Source: Sphingomonadaceae bacterium
GTDB lineage: Bacteria; Pseudomonadota; Alphaproteobacteria; Sphingomonadales; Sphingomonadaceae
Length of the DNA stretch: 64,000 nucleotides
Assembly (NCBI GenBank): GCA_020850455.1
Contig: JADZEQ010000001.1
Location: 62,001 to 126,000 of the forward strand
Reading direction: 5' to 3'
Shown: positions 9,631-18,783 of the stretch, in pieces
How the letters are laid out: every line of letters starts with the position of its first letter
Position numbering within the stretch: position 1 is the first letter of the stretch
Position numbers and translations under genes: made by a program
Notes under the pieces: generated by a model
What the model saw: the letters and a program-made list of their open reading frames with translations, nothing else
The model's database searches: none
Told to the model about the DNA's origin: nothing

Positions 9631-10530
9631 ATGGCGTCGTCCCAGGGGGAGCGCCGATCCTACGCCCGACGCGCGCAATATGGCGCCTTTGCCGGCTATG
9701 TCGTTGCCGTTACAGGCGCGATTATTGGTTTATTCGTTGCGATCATCTGGGCGGTCGATCCGGTGGGATTTGCGCAATTGCGCTTGACCGTTGCGGAGGT
9801 GACGGCACCTGTCGCGCGTGTCGCCAGCGGTGCCGGCAATGGCGCATCAGGGCTGGGCGATGGTATCGCCGCATGGTGGCGCGCAGGCAGCCAGAATGCA
9901 CAATTGCGCGCCGATCTGGGCAAGGCACGGCGACAGGTTATCCGCGCCGCTGCGCTGGAGGCGGAGAATCGCCAGTTGCGCGCGCTGCTCAACATTTCGC
10001 GCACCGCGCCGCAGTTGGTTGCCGCCGCCAACCTCCTGTCCACCAGCGCCAGCAGCACCCGGCGCATCGCGCTGATTGATGCGGGGTCGAGCGATGGTGT
10101 GGCACCGGGCCAAGGGGTGCGCTCTGCCGATGGTTTGGTCGGGCGAACAATGGAAGTGGGGCCAAGCGTGGCACGCGTCCTCCTCCTCGCCGATCCGCAA
10201 AGCGTTGTGCCCGCGCGGCGCGCGCGGGATGGCCTGTCGCTGATCGTCACCGGGCGCGGGGATGATTTGCTCGACGTGCGGCCATTAAATGCCGCTGGCA
10301 ATGTGCTGCGGGTTGGCGACCTTGTCCACACATCGGGCACGGGCGGGCTGTTTCAGCCCAATATTCCGGTCGGCATCATCGTTCGACTGACCAGCGATGG
10401 CGGGCTTGCCCGACCGCTCGCCGCCGTCGGGTCGGCCAGCGGGGTGATCGTCGAACGTGCAGCGGATGCCGGCATAGTCGCGCCGCCGGTCAGTGATACG
10501 ACGAACGCTGATGGAACAGGCGCGCCCTGA
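9631..10530 (+). CDS. mreC: Rod shape-determining protein MreC
   Basis: The 299-residue bitopic protein has one membrane span (about residues 22-44, AGYVVAVTGAIIGLFVAIIWAV). It is followed by a coiled-coil region (about 85-120, with ALEAENRQLRALLNI) and the double beta-barrel MreC domain, including STSASSTRRIALIDAGSSDGVAPGQGV and DGLVGRTMEVGPSVARVLLLAD. MreC is the periplasmic scaffold that activates PBP2. It starts ten bases after mreB. Its stop overlaps the mreD ATG (TGATG), pointing to translational coupling. Confidence 0.93.
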   Translation: MASSQGERRSYARRAQYGAFAGYVVAVTGAIIGLFVAIIWAVDPVGFAQLRLTVAEVTAPVARVASGAGNGASGLGDGIAAWWRAGSQNAQLRADLGKARRQVIRAAALEAENRQLRALLNISRTAPQLVAAANLLSTSASSTRRIALIDAGSSDGVAPGQGVRSADGLVGRTMEVGPSVARVLLLADPQSVVPARRARDGLSLIVTGRGDDLLDVRPLNAAGNVLRVGDLVHTSGTGGLFQPNIPVGIIVRLTSDGGLARPLAAVGSASGVIVERAADAGIVAPPVSDTTNADGTGAP

Positions 10531-11051
10531 TGCCCGCCAGCCGCGCCCAACAAAATAGAGCGAACGGGCCACCACTGTCGTGGCGCTTGCGGCTGACCCC
10601 GACCATATCGGTGCTGCTCGCCAGTGCCGTGACGCTGCTGCCGCTGGCACCGGGCGCACCCTTGCTGCCACCCTTGGGGCTGATGATGCTGCTCGCTTGG
10701 CGTTTGTTGCGTTCAGATATTTGGCCGCTGTGGATTGGCCTGCCGCTCGGCCTTGTCGATGATTTGATGAGCGGCCAGCCGGTGGGCAGCGCGGTATTTT
10801 TGTGGAGCGCGGCAATATTGACGCTCGATTTTGTTGACCGCCGCATTGTCTGGCGTGATTTCTGGCAAGATTGGGCGATTGCCGCTGCCATGCTGGCCGT
10901 CGCGCTCTTTGTCGGCGGACTGTTGGCACGCAGCGGCGGGCCGCTCGACCTTCTGCGCCTGCTCACCCCGCAATGGCTGTTATCGCTCCTCCTCATGCCG
11001 CTGGCGATGCGATTGGTCGGCAGCCTCGACGCATGGCGACGACTGCGGTAA
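10530..11051 (+). CDS. mreD: Rod shape-determining protein MreD
   Basis: A 173-residue integral membrane protein of about five or six spans with little sequence signature apart from its hydrophobic pattern and LPLGLVDDLMSGQPVGSAVFLWSAA, which matches the conserved MreD core. MreD is assigned mainly by size, topology and position between mreC and the PBP2 gene. Its start codon overlaps the mreC stop. MreD tunes the MreC-PBP2 interaction in rod-shaped bacteria. Confidence 0.88.
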   Translation: MPASRAQQNRANGPPLSWRLRLTPTISVLLASAVTLLPLAPGAPLLPPLGLMMLLAWRLLRSDIWPLWIGLPLGLVDDLMSGQPVGSAVFLWSAAILTLDFVDRRIVWRDFWQDWAIAAAMLAVALFVGGLLARSGGPLDLLRLLTPQWLLSLLLMPLAMRLVGSLDAWRRLR

Positions 11052-11060
11052 CAATCAGCT

Positions 11061-13175
11061 ATGATCCGCTGGCGCAAAATTTTCCGTCCCCAACCCGTGC
11101 AGATGGTGACAGAGGGGATGCAGCGGCTGACGTTTAACCGCCGGGTGATGGTGGTCGGCGGCGCACAGGCGCTGGTCGGCGCGGTGCTGGCGGCACGCAT
11201 GGGCTGGATTTCGGTGATTGACGGCAGCCAATATCGGCTGAAGGCAGAAAGCAACCGCGTCAACCTGACGCTGATTCCGCCGCGCCGTGGCTGGATTGTC
11301 GACAGATATGGCAAGGCGCTGGCCGATAATCGCGTCGCGCTGCGGGTCGATATCATTCCCGACAGACTGCACAATCGCGCGGCAACGCTGGGTCGACTGG
11401 CGCAAATATTATCGCTCGATGCCGATACGCTCGACAGGGTCAACCGCGCGCTCGATACCAATCATGGTGCGCAACCGATCGAAGTCCTCTCCGACCTCGA
11501 CGAAGCGCGCTTTGCCGCCGTTTCCGTGCATCTGCCCGAACTGCCCGGCGTCAGCCCGACGCGCGGCTTTACCCGCAATTACCCGACCGGCCCGTCGGTC
11601 GCACACCTTATCGGCTATATCGGCGCACCGAGCGCAGAGGAATATGCCAAGGACCGCAACCCGTTGATGCTCACCCCCGGATTCAAGATGGGCAAGGATG
11701 GGATAGAGAAATATTTTGACCGCGAACTGCGCGGCCAACCCGGCGCGCGGCGGGCAGAGGTGACGGCACGCGGGCGGCTGGTGCGCGAACTCGACACACT
11801 GCCCGACCGGCCGGGCGCGCCGTTGCAATTGACCATAGATGCGGACCTACAGGATTATGCGTCGCGCCGTCTGGGGCTTGAATCGGGGGCCTGCATCGTC
11901 ATCGACTGTCTGACCGGCGGCATTTTGACGATGACATCTATGCCGGCATTCGACCCCAACAGCTTTACCGATGGCATCGGGCGGCTCGAATGGAAAATGT
12001 TGAATGAGGATGACCATATCCCCCTCCTCAACAAGGCGGTGCGCGGCCTTTATCCGCCGGGCTCCACACTGAAGCCGATGGCGGCAGTCGCGCTGCAACT
12101 CGCGGGGGTTGACCCGGATGAGACGGTAAGCTGCGGCGGCGGATACCGGCTGGGCGGGCGACTCTTTCGTTGCTTGGGTGTGCACGGACCGGTCAACATG
12201 ACCCGCGCGATTGAAAAGAGTTGCAACACCTATTTCTACACTATGGCGCACCGTGTCGGCTATGATGCCATCGCCCCCGTCGCCAAGGCGATGGGGTTGG
12301 GGCAGGAATTTGACCTGCCGGGCACCAACCAACGCTATGGCACCGTTCCTGACAGCGCATGGAAAATGCGCCGCTATCAGCAACGCTGGTCGGTCGCGGA
12401 CAGTTTGAACGCAACCATTGGTCAAGGCTATGTTTCCGTCAGCCCGTTGCAACTGGCGGTGATGGCGGCGCGCATCGCCACCGGACGCAACATTGTGCCG
12501 CAACTGCTGCTATCCCGCGCGATGACCGCGCCCCAGCCGCTTCCCTATCCGGCAGAGATGTTCACTGTGCCGCGCGCGGGGATGGCAGGGGTGATGCAAC
12601 CAGGCGGTACGGGTGCCAGATCACGCCTCCTCATCCCCAACGTCCAAATGGCGGGCAAGACGGGGACGGCACAGGTGCGCGCGCTGGTCAACGGACGCAA
12701 TGCGGGCAGCAATTATAAGTCGCGCGACCATGGGCTGTTCGTCTGCTTCTGCCCGGTTGAACAGCCGCGCTATGCCGCCGCCGTCGTCATCGAACATGGC
12801 ATGGGCGGTGCCCGCGCCGCAGCGCCGGTGGCCAAGGATGTGCTGACCTTCCTCTATGATCGTGAAGCCGCGATGCAGAGCTTACTAGCATTGGAAGCTG
12901 GCTGGGGCGGCACGATGGCAGAGCGGTTGCAGCGCCGTTACGCCAGCTATCAGGCAGAGGCGGGGCTGGTACCCACCCTGCCCGTCCCGCCCGATGCGGC
13001 GTCGAGCGCAACCAACAATGCGCCCGTCGATGCCGCTGTGCCGATTCCCGCCAGCGGGGATGTGCCCGCCGCCGCCGACCCGGCACCCGGCGCAGCGACA
13101 CCCGCGCCGAGCACCGCGCCGCCAGCAGGCCCAACACCCGTCCCCCCGCCACCCGCTGCTGCTGGCCCGGCCTGA
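11061..13175 (+). CDS. mrdA: Penicillin-binding protein 2 (peptidoglycan transpeptidase of the elongasome)
   Basis: This 704-residue class B PBP has one N-terminal membrane segment (about 32-50), a dimerisation/pedestal domain with RRGWIVDRYGKALADN, and a transpeptidase domain. The active-site motifs are STLK (in LYPPGSTLKPMAAVAL), SCN (KSCNTYFYTMAHRVGYD) and KTGTAQ. It cross-links peptidoglycan during elongation with RodA. The last 60 or so residues form a low-complexity Pro/Ala tail after the catalytic fold, which many other PBP2s lack. It starts nine bases after mreD and its stop overlaps the rodA ATG. Confidence 0.96.
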   Translation: MIRWRKIFRPQPVQMVTEGMQRLTFNRRVMVVGGAQALVGAVLAARMGWISVIDGSQYRLKAESNRVNLTLIPPRRGWIVDRYGKALADNRVALRVDIIPDRLHNRAATLGRLAQILSLDADTLDRVNRALDTNHGAQPIEVLSDLDEARFAAVSVHLPELPGVSPTRGFTRNYPTGPSVAHLIGYIGAPSAEEYAKDRNPLMLTPGFKMGKDGIEKYFDRELRGQPGARRAEVTARGRLVRELDTLPDRPGAPLQLTIDADLQDYASRRLGLESGACIVIDCLTGGILTMTSMPAFDPNSFTDGIGRLEWKMLNEDDHIPLLNKAVRGLYPPGSTLKPMAAVALQLAGVDPDETVSCGGGYRLGGRLFRCLGVHGPVNMTRAIEKSCNTYFYTMAHRVGYDAIAPVAKAMGLGQEFDLPGTNQRYGTVPDSAWKMRRYQQRWSVADSLNATIGQGYVSVSPLQLAVMAARIATGRNIVPQLLLSRAMTAPQPLPYPAEMFTVPRAGMAGVMQPGGTGARSRLLIPNVQMAGKTGTAQVRALVNGRNAGSNYKSRDHGLFVCFCPVEQPRYAAAVVIEHGMGGARAAAPVAKDVLTFLYDREAAMQSLLALEAGWGGTMAERLQRRYASYQAEAGLVPTLPVPPDAASSATNNAPVDAAVPIPASGDVPAAADPAPGAATPAPSTAPPAGPTPVPPPPAAAGPA

Positions 13176-14284
13176 TGCGCGCTGCCATACCACTCGCCGT
13201 TCAGCGGTTTTTGCCGTGGCACATCGTGCTGACACTGGCGCTGCTCGTCAGTTTTGGCGCAACGGTTCTATATTCGGCGGCTGGCGGCAGTTTTGAACCA
13301 TGGGCGGGCAACCATATCATCCGCTTCCTCGTCTGCCTTACCATCGCCACGACCCTATCCTTCATCCCCGAAGGCTGGTGGCGGCAAGGCGCGATCCCGG
13401 GTTATAGCGCCATCCTGCTCGCGCTGTTGGGTGTCGAGTTAATCGGCGCGGTCGCGGGCGGCGGGCAAAGATGGCTCAATCTGGGCTTTATGCGCCTGCA
13501 ACCCAGCGAATTTATGAAACCCGCCGTGGTGATTTTGCTCGCCCATTTTTATGCGCTGCTGCCGCCAACGCAAACCAAGGTTTGGGCCGGCCTCTGGCCC
13601 GCGCTGGCGGTAATCGGCGTGCCGATGGCGCTCGTTATGCTGCAGCCTGACCTTGGCACGGCCATTGCGATTGGCGTTGGCGGGGTGACCGTTGCCTTTC
13701 TCGCCGGCTTGCCGATGCGCTGGTTCCTCGGCGCAGCCGGGGTGGGGCTGGCCGCTCTCCCCGCCCTTTTCCTGATGCTGCATGATTATCAGCAGCGCCG
13801 CGTGCTCATCTTCCTCGACCCGGAAAGCGACCCCTTGGGCTCGGGTTATCACATCACGCAATCGAAAATCGCCATCGGCAGCGGTGGTGTTTTCGGCAAG
13901 GGCTTTTTGAATGGCACCCAAAGCCACCTCGAATATCTGCCGGAAGGACACACAGATTTCGTCTTTGCGACCATGGCAGAGGAGTGGGGCTTGCTCGGCG
14001 GGCTGTTCCTGCTCTTTGGCTTTGGCCTCCTCCTGCGTTGGGGCTGGCGAGTGGCCGATCGCGCGCCGACCCGATTTGGCCGACTGGTTGCTGGCGGCCT
14101 CACCATGACCATATTTTTCTATATGGCGATCAATATGTTGATGGTGATGGGCTTGGCCCCGGTTGTCGGCATTCCCCTGCCCTTTATGAGCCATGGCGGT
14201 TCGTCCATGCTGACGGTGATGATCTGCATCGGCATCATCATGGGGGTCGACCGCGAAACCCGGCGCGACCGGTGGAGTTTGTAG
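13175..14284 (+). CDS. rodA: Peptidoglycan glycosyltransferase RodA (SEDS family)
   Basis: A 369-residue polytopic SEDS protein with about ten membrane spans. Conserved blocks include WLNLGFMRLQPSEFMKPAVV, VMLQPDLGTAIAIGVGG with the catalytic-region Asp, GSGYHITQSKIAIGSGGVFGKG, and LPEGHTDFVFATMAEEWG with the extracellular Asp/Glu residues. RodA polymerises lipid II glycan strands and works with PBP2. Its ATG overlaps the mrdA stop (TGATG). It is the last gene of the operon and is followed 113 bases later by tRNA-Lys. Confidence 0.96.
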   Translation: MRAAIPLAVQRFLPWHIVLTLALLVSFGATVLYSAAGGSFEPWAGNHIIRFLVCLTIATTLSFIPEGWWRQGAIPGYSAILLALLGVELIGAVAGGGQRWLNLGFMRLQPSEFMKPAVVILLAHFYALLPPTQTKVWAGLWPALAVIGVPMALVMLQPDLGTAIAIGVGGVTVAFLAGLPMRWFLGAAGVGLAALPALFLMLHDYQQRRVLIFLDPESDPLGSGYHITQSKIAIGSGGVFGKGFLNGTQSHLEYLPEGHTDFVFATMAEEWGLLGGLFLLFGFGLLLRWGWRVADRAPTRFGRLVAGGLTMTIFFYMAINMLMVMGLAPVVGIPLPFMSHGGSSMLTVMICIGIIMGVDRETRRDRWSL

Positions 14285-14397
14285 TGAAGAAGCCATCGCG
14301 CATGCTTGCATCCGCGCCGCCGCCATGCTAGCGGCCCGCTCTCCCCAAATGACGGGGACAGCGGCCGGCCCAACCAAAGGCCAATTTGCCCGCGCGT

Positions 14398-14473
<76 letters not shown>

Positions 14474-14531
14474 ATATTTTCAGTGACTTAGATGTAAATC
14501 AGCCTGAGGCAACACACCTTAAAGGCTAGCC

Positions 14532-14552
14532 AGCAATCAGATAGCAATCAGG
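14532..14552. repeat. Tandem AGCAATCAG repeats near attL (candidate integrase arm sites)
   Basis: AGCAATCAGAT is followed at once by AGCAATCAGGC, an 11-bp period. The same AGCAATCAGAT word occurs twice near the right end (20769 and 20790). Short direct repeats at both ends of an integrative element are the usual form of arm-type binding sites for the N-terminal domain of tyrosine integrases. Confidence 0.55.
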
Positions 14553-14624
14553 CGAGGAAATTTCGCTTTGCCTCTGCTATACACAAAATCCTCAGATGAT
14601 TTGGGCGGTTCGCGGAGATTGTGC

Positions 14625-15221
14625 ATGGGCAAGCGATTGGTGGAAGATTGCCTCACACTCGACCTTGCTTGGGTGATGCGGTTAGGGCCGCTCGGCAAAG
14701 GTCAGGCAGGGGCCGGAAAAATCCATTGGTCCATTGATAGCGTCAATATCGCGTCGGCGGAGTTTCGACTCGATTTGCGGTCGCCCGAGAGTGCGCGGCT
14801 AATATTGTGGTATTCCATTTCAACGCGAGACGAAAAATCTTGCCCGACACGACAGATAATATCGCTTAGCGCTGTGCCTCAACATTTTGGGGGATCTCGC
14901 TGGTGGTTGCATTGCCCTGTCACTGGCGAGCGCGCCCGGTTGTTATATTTGCCGCCGAACGGCGACCGGTTTGCCAGTCGAAAGGCGTGGAATCTAACCT
15001 ACCGCGCGGAGCGGTTAAACCGTTTCGACCGACCATTTGAAAAGCTGTTTCGTATGCAGCGGCGGATTGGCGGCAAGCAGGGGTTGGGAACCGGGCTGGA
15101 AAAGCCCAAAGGCATGTGGCAACACACCTTTGCCCGGCGCGCAGCGCGATTTGCCGCGCTGGATTTGGACTGTGCGGTGAAGATCGCCGGGTTGATCGAA
15201 GGGCCTGATGGGCCTCGTTAA
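14625..15221 (+). CDS. Conserved hypothetical protein typical of alphaproteobacterial mobile elements
   Basis: A 198-residue protein of unknown function. It has the layout of a family often seen in alphaproteobacterial islands: CLTLDLAWVMRLGPLGKG near the N-terminus, then RWWLHCPVTGERARLLYLPPNG and ASRKAWNLTYRAERLN in the middle, where many relatives have Cys-containing zinc-ribbon-like motifs. Here only one of those cysteines remains, so metal binding is doubtful. ATG at 14625 is preceded by CGGAG at good spacing; a TTG at 14568 would add 19 residues. It converges on the membrane-protein gene. Confidence 0.65.
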   Translation: MGKRLVEDCLTLDLAWVMRLGPLGKGQAGAGKIHWSIDSVNIASAEFRLDLRSPESARLILWYSISTRDEKSCPTRQIISLSAVPQHFGGSRWWLHCPVTGERARLLYLPPNGDRFASRKAWNLTYRAERLNRFDRPFEKLFRMQRRIGGKQGLGTGLEKPKGMWQHTFARRAARFAALDLDCAVKIAGLIEGPDGPR

Positions 15222-15299
15222 AAAAACACCCTAGACCTAACCGGGGGCACCTTCGAGGGCAATTTCCAAAACGGACCGGGGTGAGCGAGCAACATAGAA

Positions 15300-16019
15300 T
15301 CAATATTCGCCAGCGCTCGGCAAACCTGCTCGAATCGCTTCACGATAGGCGCTTCTGACAACCACTACGCATAACGCCAACCCTGCTGTAGCAGAAATCC
15401 CCAACAAAAATCTATTTTCTCCAATAATGTCTTCAGCTATAGAAACTATAGTCATAGGTATAAACAATATCGCAAAAAATCCAACTACTGAAGCCTGGCC
15501 GAAGGCAATCAAATTTAAATTTAATTTTTCAAATTTATCATTGTTATAATTCTTAATAAATCTGTAATAATGCCAAATAACTGATATAATAAACGACAAT
15601 GATAAAATTATCATGTCTATTATAATAAGATCATCTAAACCAACTCCATATTGCTGGTTCAATTTGCTGCCGAATACGGATAGAGTTATGCCGACGATGG
15701 TAACAAAAATCATGGCGAATCCGATAGAGTCTACCAGGCCATACGGTGAGATCGCCTTGCTCGTCGCCGCTTCGGTTGTCACGCGCGCGTTCCATTCGCT
15801 GTCTTTAATGGCGTTGAGACCCCACCATCCAGCGCCAGCGCCTAGCATAGCGGCAAACGCCCACCCCGGTCCGATGATCGACGCAAGAAGAGCCCAAGCG
15901 ATGACGATAATTGTGAGGCCGAATATGAGGATTACCCCGACGAGCAAGATTTCCCAGCAACACACCACCACTACGAGGACCGCAATAGCAATTAGAATGC
16001 CCCCTGCAATTTCAAGCAT
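15300..16019 (-). CDS. Unknown multi-pass membrane protein (element cargo)
   Basis: I do not recognise a family. The 239 residues contain about seven hydrophobic segments: two or three at the N-terminus (from LEIAGGILIAIAVLVVVV), then IGFAMIFVTIVGITLSVFG, LIIIDMIILSLSFIISVIW, VVGFFAILFIPMTIVSIA and a last one near the C-terminus. A charged loop (RFIKNYNNDKFEKLN) lies about residue 163. The distal half (15400-15720) is strikingly AT-rich, unlike the rest of the window, which suggests recent transfer. ATG at 16019 is chosen; GTG at 16103 would add 28 residues. It is the best candidate for element cargo, but its role is unknown. Confidence 0.6.
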   Translation of the reverse strand: MLEIAGGILIAIAVLVVVVCCWEILLVGVILIFGLTIIVIAWALLASIIGPGWAFAAMLGAGAGWWGLNAIKDSEWNARVTTEAATSKAISPYGLVDSIGFAMIFVTIVGITLSVFGSKLNQQYGVGLDDLIIIDMIILSLSFIISVIWHYYRFIKNYNNDKFEKLNLNLIAFGQASVVGFFAILFIPMTIVSIAEDIIGENRFLLGISATAGLALCVVVVRSAYREAIRAGLPSAGEY

Positions 16020-16189
16020 CTTTCGGATAACCCTTGTGTAAACTCCGCACCACGCGGAAAAAATGTCCGGGATGCAAGCTAGTTTGAAAAAGTTGCCATC
16101 CACTTATCCATGCCATCGCAATTCGGAACTATATCCATAAAGCCCATATCCGCTTGTGGATTCCCATCGGCGGAGCGCCAGCACCACTA

Positions 16190-16212
16190 CGCCACCCTTT
16201 AAGGGGGTGGCG
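16190..16212. other. Inverted repeat between primase and membrane-protein genes
   Basis: CGCCACCC and GGGTGGCG are separated by a 7-base loop, giving an 8-bp stem in the 249-bp gap between the primase stop (16269) and the membrane-protein start. There is no T-run, so a terminator role on the minus strand is possible but unproven. The rest of the gap shows no other clear signal. Confidence 0.4.
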
Positions 16213-16268
16213 CAGGTGTCGCATTGGCGCAGTCAGGCTCTGCAATAGTGCGGCGCGTCAGCGTTGCG

Positions 16269-18290
16269 TCACCATGCGGGACTGCCGCACATTTCCCCTA
16301 CTTGCTCGCCAACTATTGTAAAATCGCGCATGTGACGGCTGGCGTCCAACCGCTGCACGCTGCGAAGCTGGTCCTTGGCGTTCATGTCTTTGAGTAAGGC
16401 TGCCACCTGTTTCTTGCCTGCCGGCACGGAAATATCCGCTCCGATAATCTTGGCGACGGCATAGCCTGCCCAATCTTTCGCGGTAGGGTGTGTCCGCCAT
16501 TCCCCCGACGCGATTTCAGCCTGAATTTTTGCCCGCACGTCATCGCCAAACGTCAGGGCAATTTCTGGTGGTGCCCAGCGTTCGACCACACCGACACTAT
16601 CGCCGCCCTCCAGACCGCCGTTGCCCAGCTTAACGGACGCCAGATGAAACCAATTCGCAGCCTCCGCAGGTGCGCGATTGGTCTTGTCATTGCTGACGCG
16701 GAAATATCTGCGGCGGTCATCATTGCCGATGCCTAGACGGCTGGCTTCGGAATTATCCATGCGGTTGAGAACAAGCACAGACCGGGCTGCGTTGCCGAGT
16801 GCGCTCGCTCCCCGTGCCGCTTCCGCGTCAACCTGTTGCCCGCCCAGCTTGCGGCTATGGTGGACAAGGATGATGCTGCAACCCGTATCGCGAGCAATGC
16901 TGGCCCACCGTTTGGCGATGGCGTCCATCTGGCCATTGTCGTTTTCCTCCCCCCGGTGGCTCGATACGAAAGGGTCAACAATCAGCACGTCAATTCGGCG
17001 GGCGCGGATTTCCGAAACAAGGGCCGCATTTACCGGTTCGTTAATGACAAGCCCGTCCCGCCCCTTGGTCGCCGTGCAAAGGCTAGACCCGGCATCGTTT
17101 ACGAACAGCCGGTCTCCATATTCCCATTCTTCGATATTATGGTGCAGGAGGCAGGCAGTGAATTGCCGTGCCAATTCATCGCGATCATCTTCCAAATTCC
17201 AGAGCCATACGCGCTTTGGACCACCCCACACGGTCTTGCCCAGTAATTCTCGGCCGGATGCTAGCGACAAGGCCGTAGCGACCATGAGGGCGCTCTTTCC
17301 GGTGCCGCCGGGCGCGATCAGCGTTGTCACCGCACCGCGCAGCAGCCAGCGACCTAACAGCCATGGGCGCGGCGGAATATTAGGAATGGCAGGCGCGATG
17401 AATGGCGAGGCTGTGATGCAGTTCGGAGAATTTTCCTCTGCAAATGTCGCGAATATGGAAGCATTGCTGGCGGGATTGATCCAGCCATTTGCCTGCGCCC
17501 GTGCGAATACCGCCTGATAGCCGGTGTGTTGGGGATAGAAGCTGTCCCACTTTCGAGCAGCCTCTTGCGGGTCGTATTTGGGCGACGTGGCGGACCAATC
17601 CAGCCACAGCCCGCGCCCGGTGTCGCCGAGCGGTTTCAGGGCGTGCCCCATTTCGATCCAAAAACCATAATCATCGGAACGCATATGGTTGAGCGCCGAC
17701 CGGAGATCAGCCACCGTTTGCGCCGATACCTGGACGGCTGCGGATGCCTTCGCGGCGGGGGACGGGTTCAGCGCCTTTGCCCTGTGAAGCGGTGCCAGCG
17801 CGTTTTCTACATGATCGGCAATGCAGACAATCTCACCGTCGCGAATCTTATTTCCGGTGAAGGTGAAAAAGCGACCGCCAGAATATGCCTCGATCCCGCT
17901 GCCGTTCGATCCCAATGCAGCGAAATGGCGTCCATAGCCGATGGCGTGAAGGCCCTTGCCGCTCGGGCTTGTTTCAACGTAACCCGGCAACGCATCGTCC
18001 AGATCGACAAGTCTATTTTCGCAAATGTTGTCCAGGTCGATGCCCTGCCAAAAACCACCATCACCATCCGGCCCCAAGGCGAAGCCCATTCCCCAGCTAT
18101 CTCCCCGCATGCTCACGGCCTCGCGCGCCTCATCGTAGGTGACCAGTCGCACAAGATCGGCTGGCGTGTCAGTAGCGCCGCGCGGAGTGCCGCCCGCATA
18201 GAACGGCACCTTATCGGGTTTCGACTTTCCGGGTCGAACTATGCTTTGCCAGATGAGCCAACGGCGGGCGGCTTTCATTTTGTCGAGCAT
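16269..18290 (-). CDS. AEP-type primase-polymerase fused to a RepA-like AAA helicase
   Basis: A 673-residue replication protein. The N-terminal part has archaeo-eukaryotic primase motifs: GIDLDN (D85 and D87, metal ligands) and SPSGKGLH (S110-H115). A PriCT-2-like linker follows (about 198-255, with LNHMRSDDYGFWIEMGHALKPLG). The C-terminal RecA-like ATPase has Walker A GGTGKSA (328-334), Walker B IDVLIVDP (433-440) and ILVHHSRK (about 475). Such fusions replicate plasmids, phages and satellites. Its ATG overlaps the end of the 90-aa gene, so it belongs to the HTH-led minus-strand operon. Domain calls come from motifs. Confidence 0.82.
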   Translation of the reverse strand: MLDKMKAARRWLIWQSIVRPGKSKPDKVPFYAGGTPRGATDTPADLVRLVTYDEAREAVSMRGDSWGMGFALGPDGDGGFWQGIDLDNICENRLVDLDDALPGYVETSPSGKGLHAIGYGRHFAALGSNGSGIEAYSGGRFFTFTGNKIRDGEIVCIADHVENALAPLHRAKALNPSPAAKASAAVQVSAQTVADLRSALNHMRSDDYGFWIEMGHALKPLGDTGRGLWLDWSATSPKYDPQEAARKWDSFYPQHTGYQAVFARAQANGWINPASNASIFATFAEENSPNCITASPFIAPAIPNIPPRPWLLGRWLLRGAVTTLIAPGGTGKSALMVATALSLASGRELLGKTVWGGPKRVWLWNLEDDRDELARQFTACLLHHNIEEWEYGDRLFVNDAGSSLCTATKGRDGLVINEPVNAALVSEIRARRIDVLIVDPFVSSHRGEENDNGQMDAIAKRWASIARDTGCSIILVHHSRKLGGQQVDAEAARGASALGNAARSVLVLNRMDNSEASRLGIGNDDRRRYFRVSNDKTNRAPAEAANWFHLASVKLGNGGLEGGDSVGVVERWAPPEIALTFGDDVRAKIQAEIASGEWRTHPTAKDWAGYAVAKIIGADISVPAGKKQVAALLKDMNAKDQLRSVQRLDASRHMRDFTIVGEQVGEMCGSPAW

Positions 18291-18547
18291 CGCAGCCTCA
18301 GCTTGGCGGCAGCCGCATCATAGGCACGATGCCATTGCGCTTCGTCACCATAAAATTTCCAACCCTTCATGTCGTGAACGGGTTGGACGATGCTGTTGGT
18401 CGGTTCGCCGGTAATGGCGCTGAATAGCTGGCAAAGGAAATATCCTGACCCCAGACAGCGCAAAACCTGCCCCTGAAAACGGATTTCCCTATCCTCATCA
18501 AAGGTTAGGAAAAATTTGCCGACCAAATTGCTGCCCGCGCCGTTCAT
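18275..18547 (-). CDS. Hypothetical protein in the element's replication operon
   Basis: A 90-residue protein with no family I recognise. It has FFLTFDEDREIRFQGQVL near residue 12 and an aromatic/charged C-terminal half (MKGWKFYGDEAQWHRAYDAAAAKL), suggesting a compact cytoplasmic fold. The ATG overlaps the stop of the HTH gene as ATGA, and its own 3' end overlaps the primase start by 16 bases. Such tight coupling supports a real gene and suggests a replication or control accessory role (inference). Confidence 0.65.
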   Translation of the reverse strand: MNGAGSNLVGKFFLTFDEDREIRFQGQVLRCLGSGYFLCQLFSAITGEPTNSIVQPVHDMKGWKFYGDEAQWHRAYDAAAAKLRLRCSTK

Positions 18548-18741
18548 CGTAAAATCTCGCTTGTCGAGCGCGTCAACCGGGCGGCAAGCCAAGAATCCAG
18601 ATCGCAACGCCGGTAACGCACCGCACCGCCGAGTTTGAGATAGGCCGGGCCATCGCCTGTGATGCGGAAGCGTTCGAGTGTTGGTTTGCCAAGGCGGCAA
18701 TATGCGGCTGCCTCGCGCGTTGTGAAAATGTCTGTGGTCAT
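18544..18741 (-). CDS. AlpA/excisionase-like helix-turn-helix protein
   Basis: A 65-residue single-domain protein of the MerR-like HTH_17 type. FTTREAAAYCRLGKPTLERFRITGDGPAYLKLGGAVRYRRCDLDSWLAAR covers the helix-turn-helix and wing typical of AlpA and excisionase-like proteins. In P4-type elements AlpA activates integrase or excision genes and directs excision. ATG at 18741 is chosen because AAGGAGG lies nine bases upstream; an earlier in-frame start at 18777 would place that Shine-Dalgarno inside the gene. It heads an overlapping three-gene operon with the primase. Confidence 0.85.
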   Translation of the reverse strand: MTTDIFTTREAAAYCRLGKPTLERFRITGDGPAYLKLGGAVRYRRCDLDSWLAARLTRSTSEILR

Positions 18742-18783
18742 CGGAACCCGCCTCCTTATATCGGGCGGGTTCTTCAACTATCC

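Noticed and set aside
14508..15130. 13-bp repeat GGCAACACACCTT at 14508 and 15118
   Set aside because: A 13-bp match is expected by chance many times in 64 kb; one copy lies in coding sequence.
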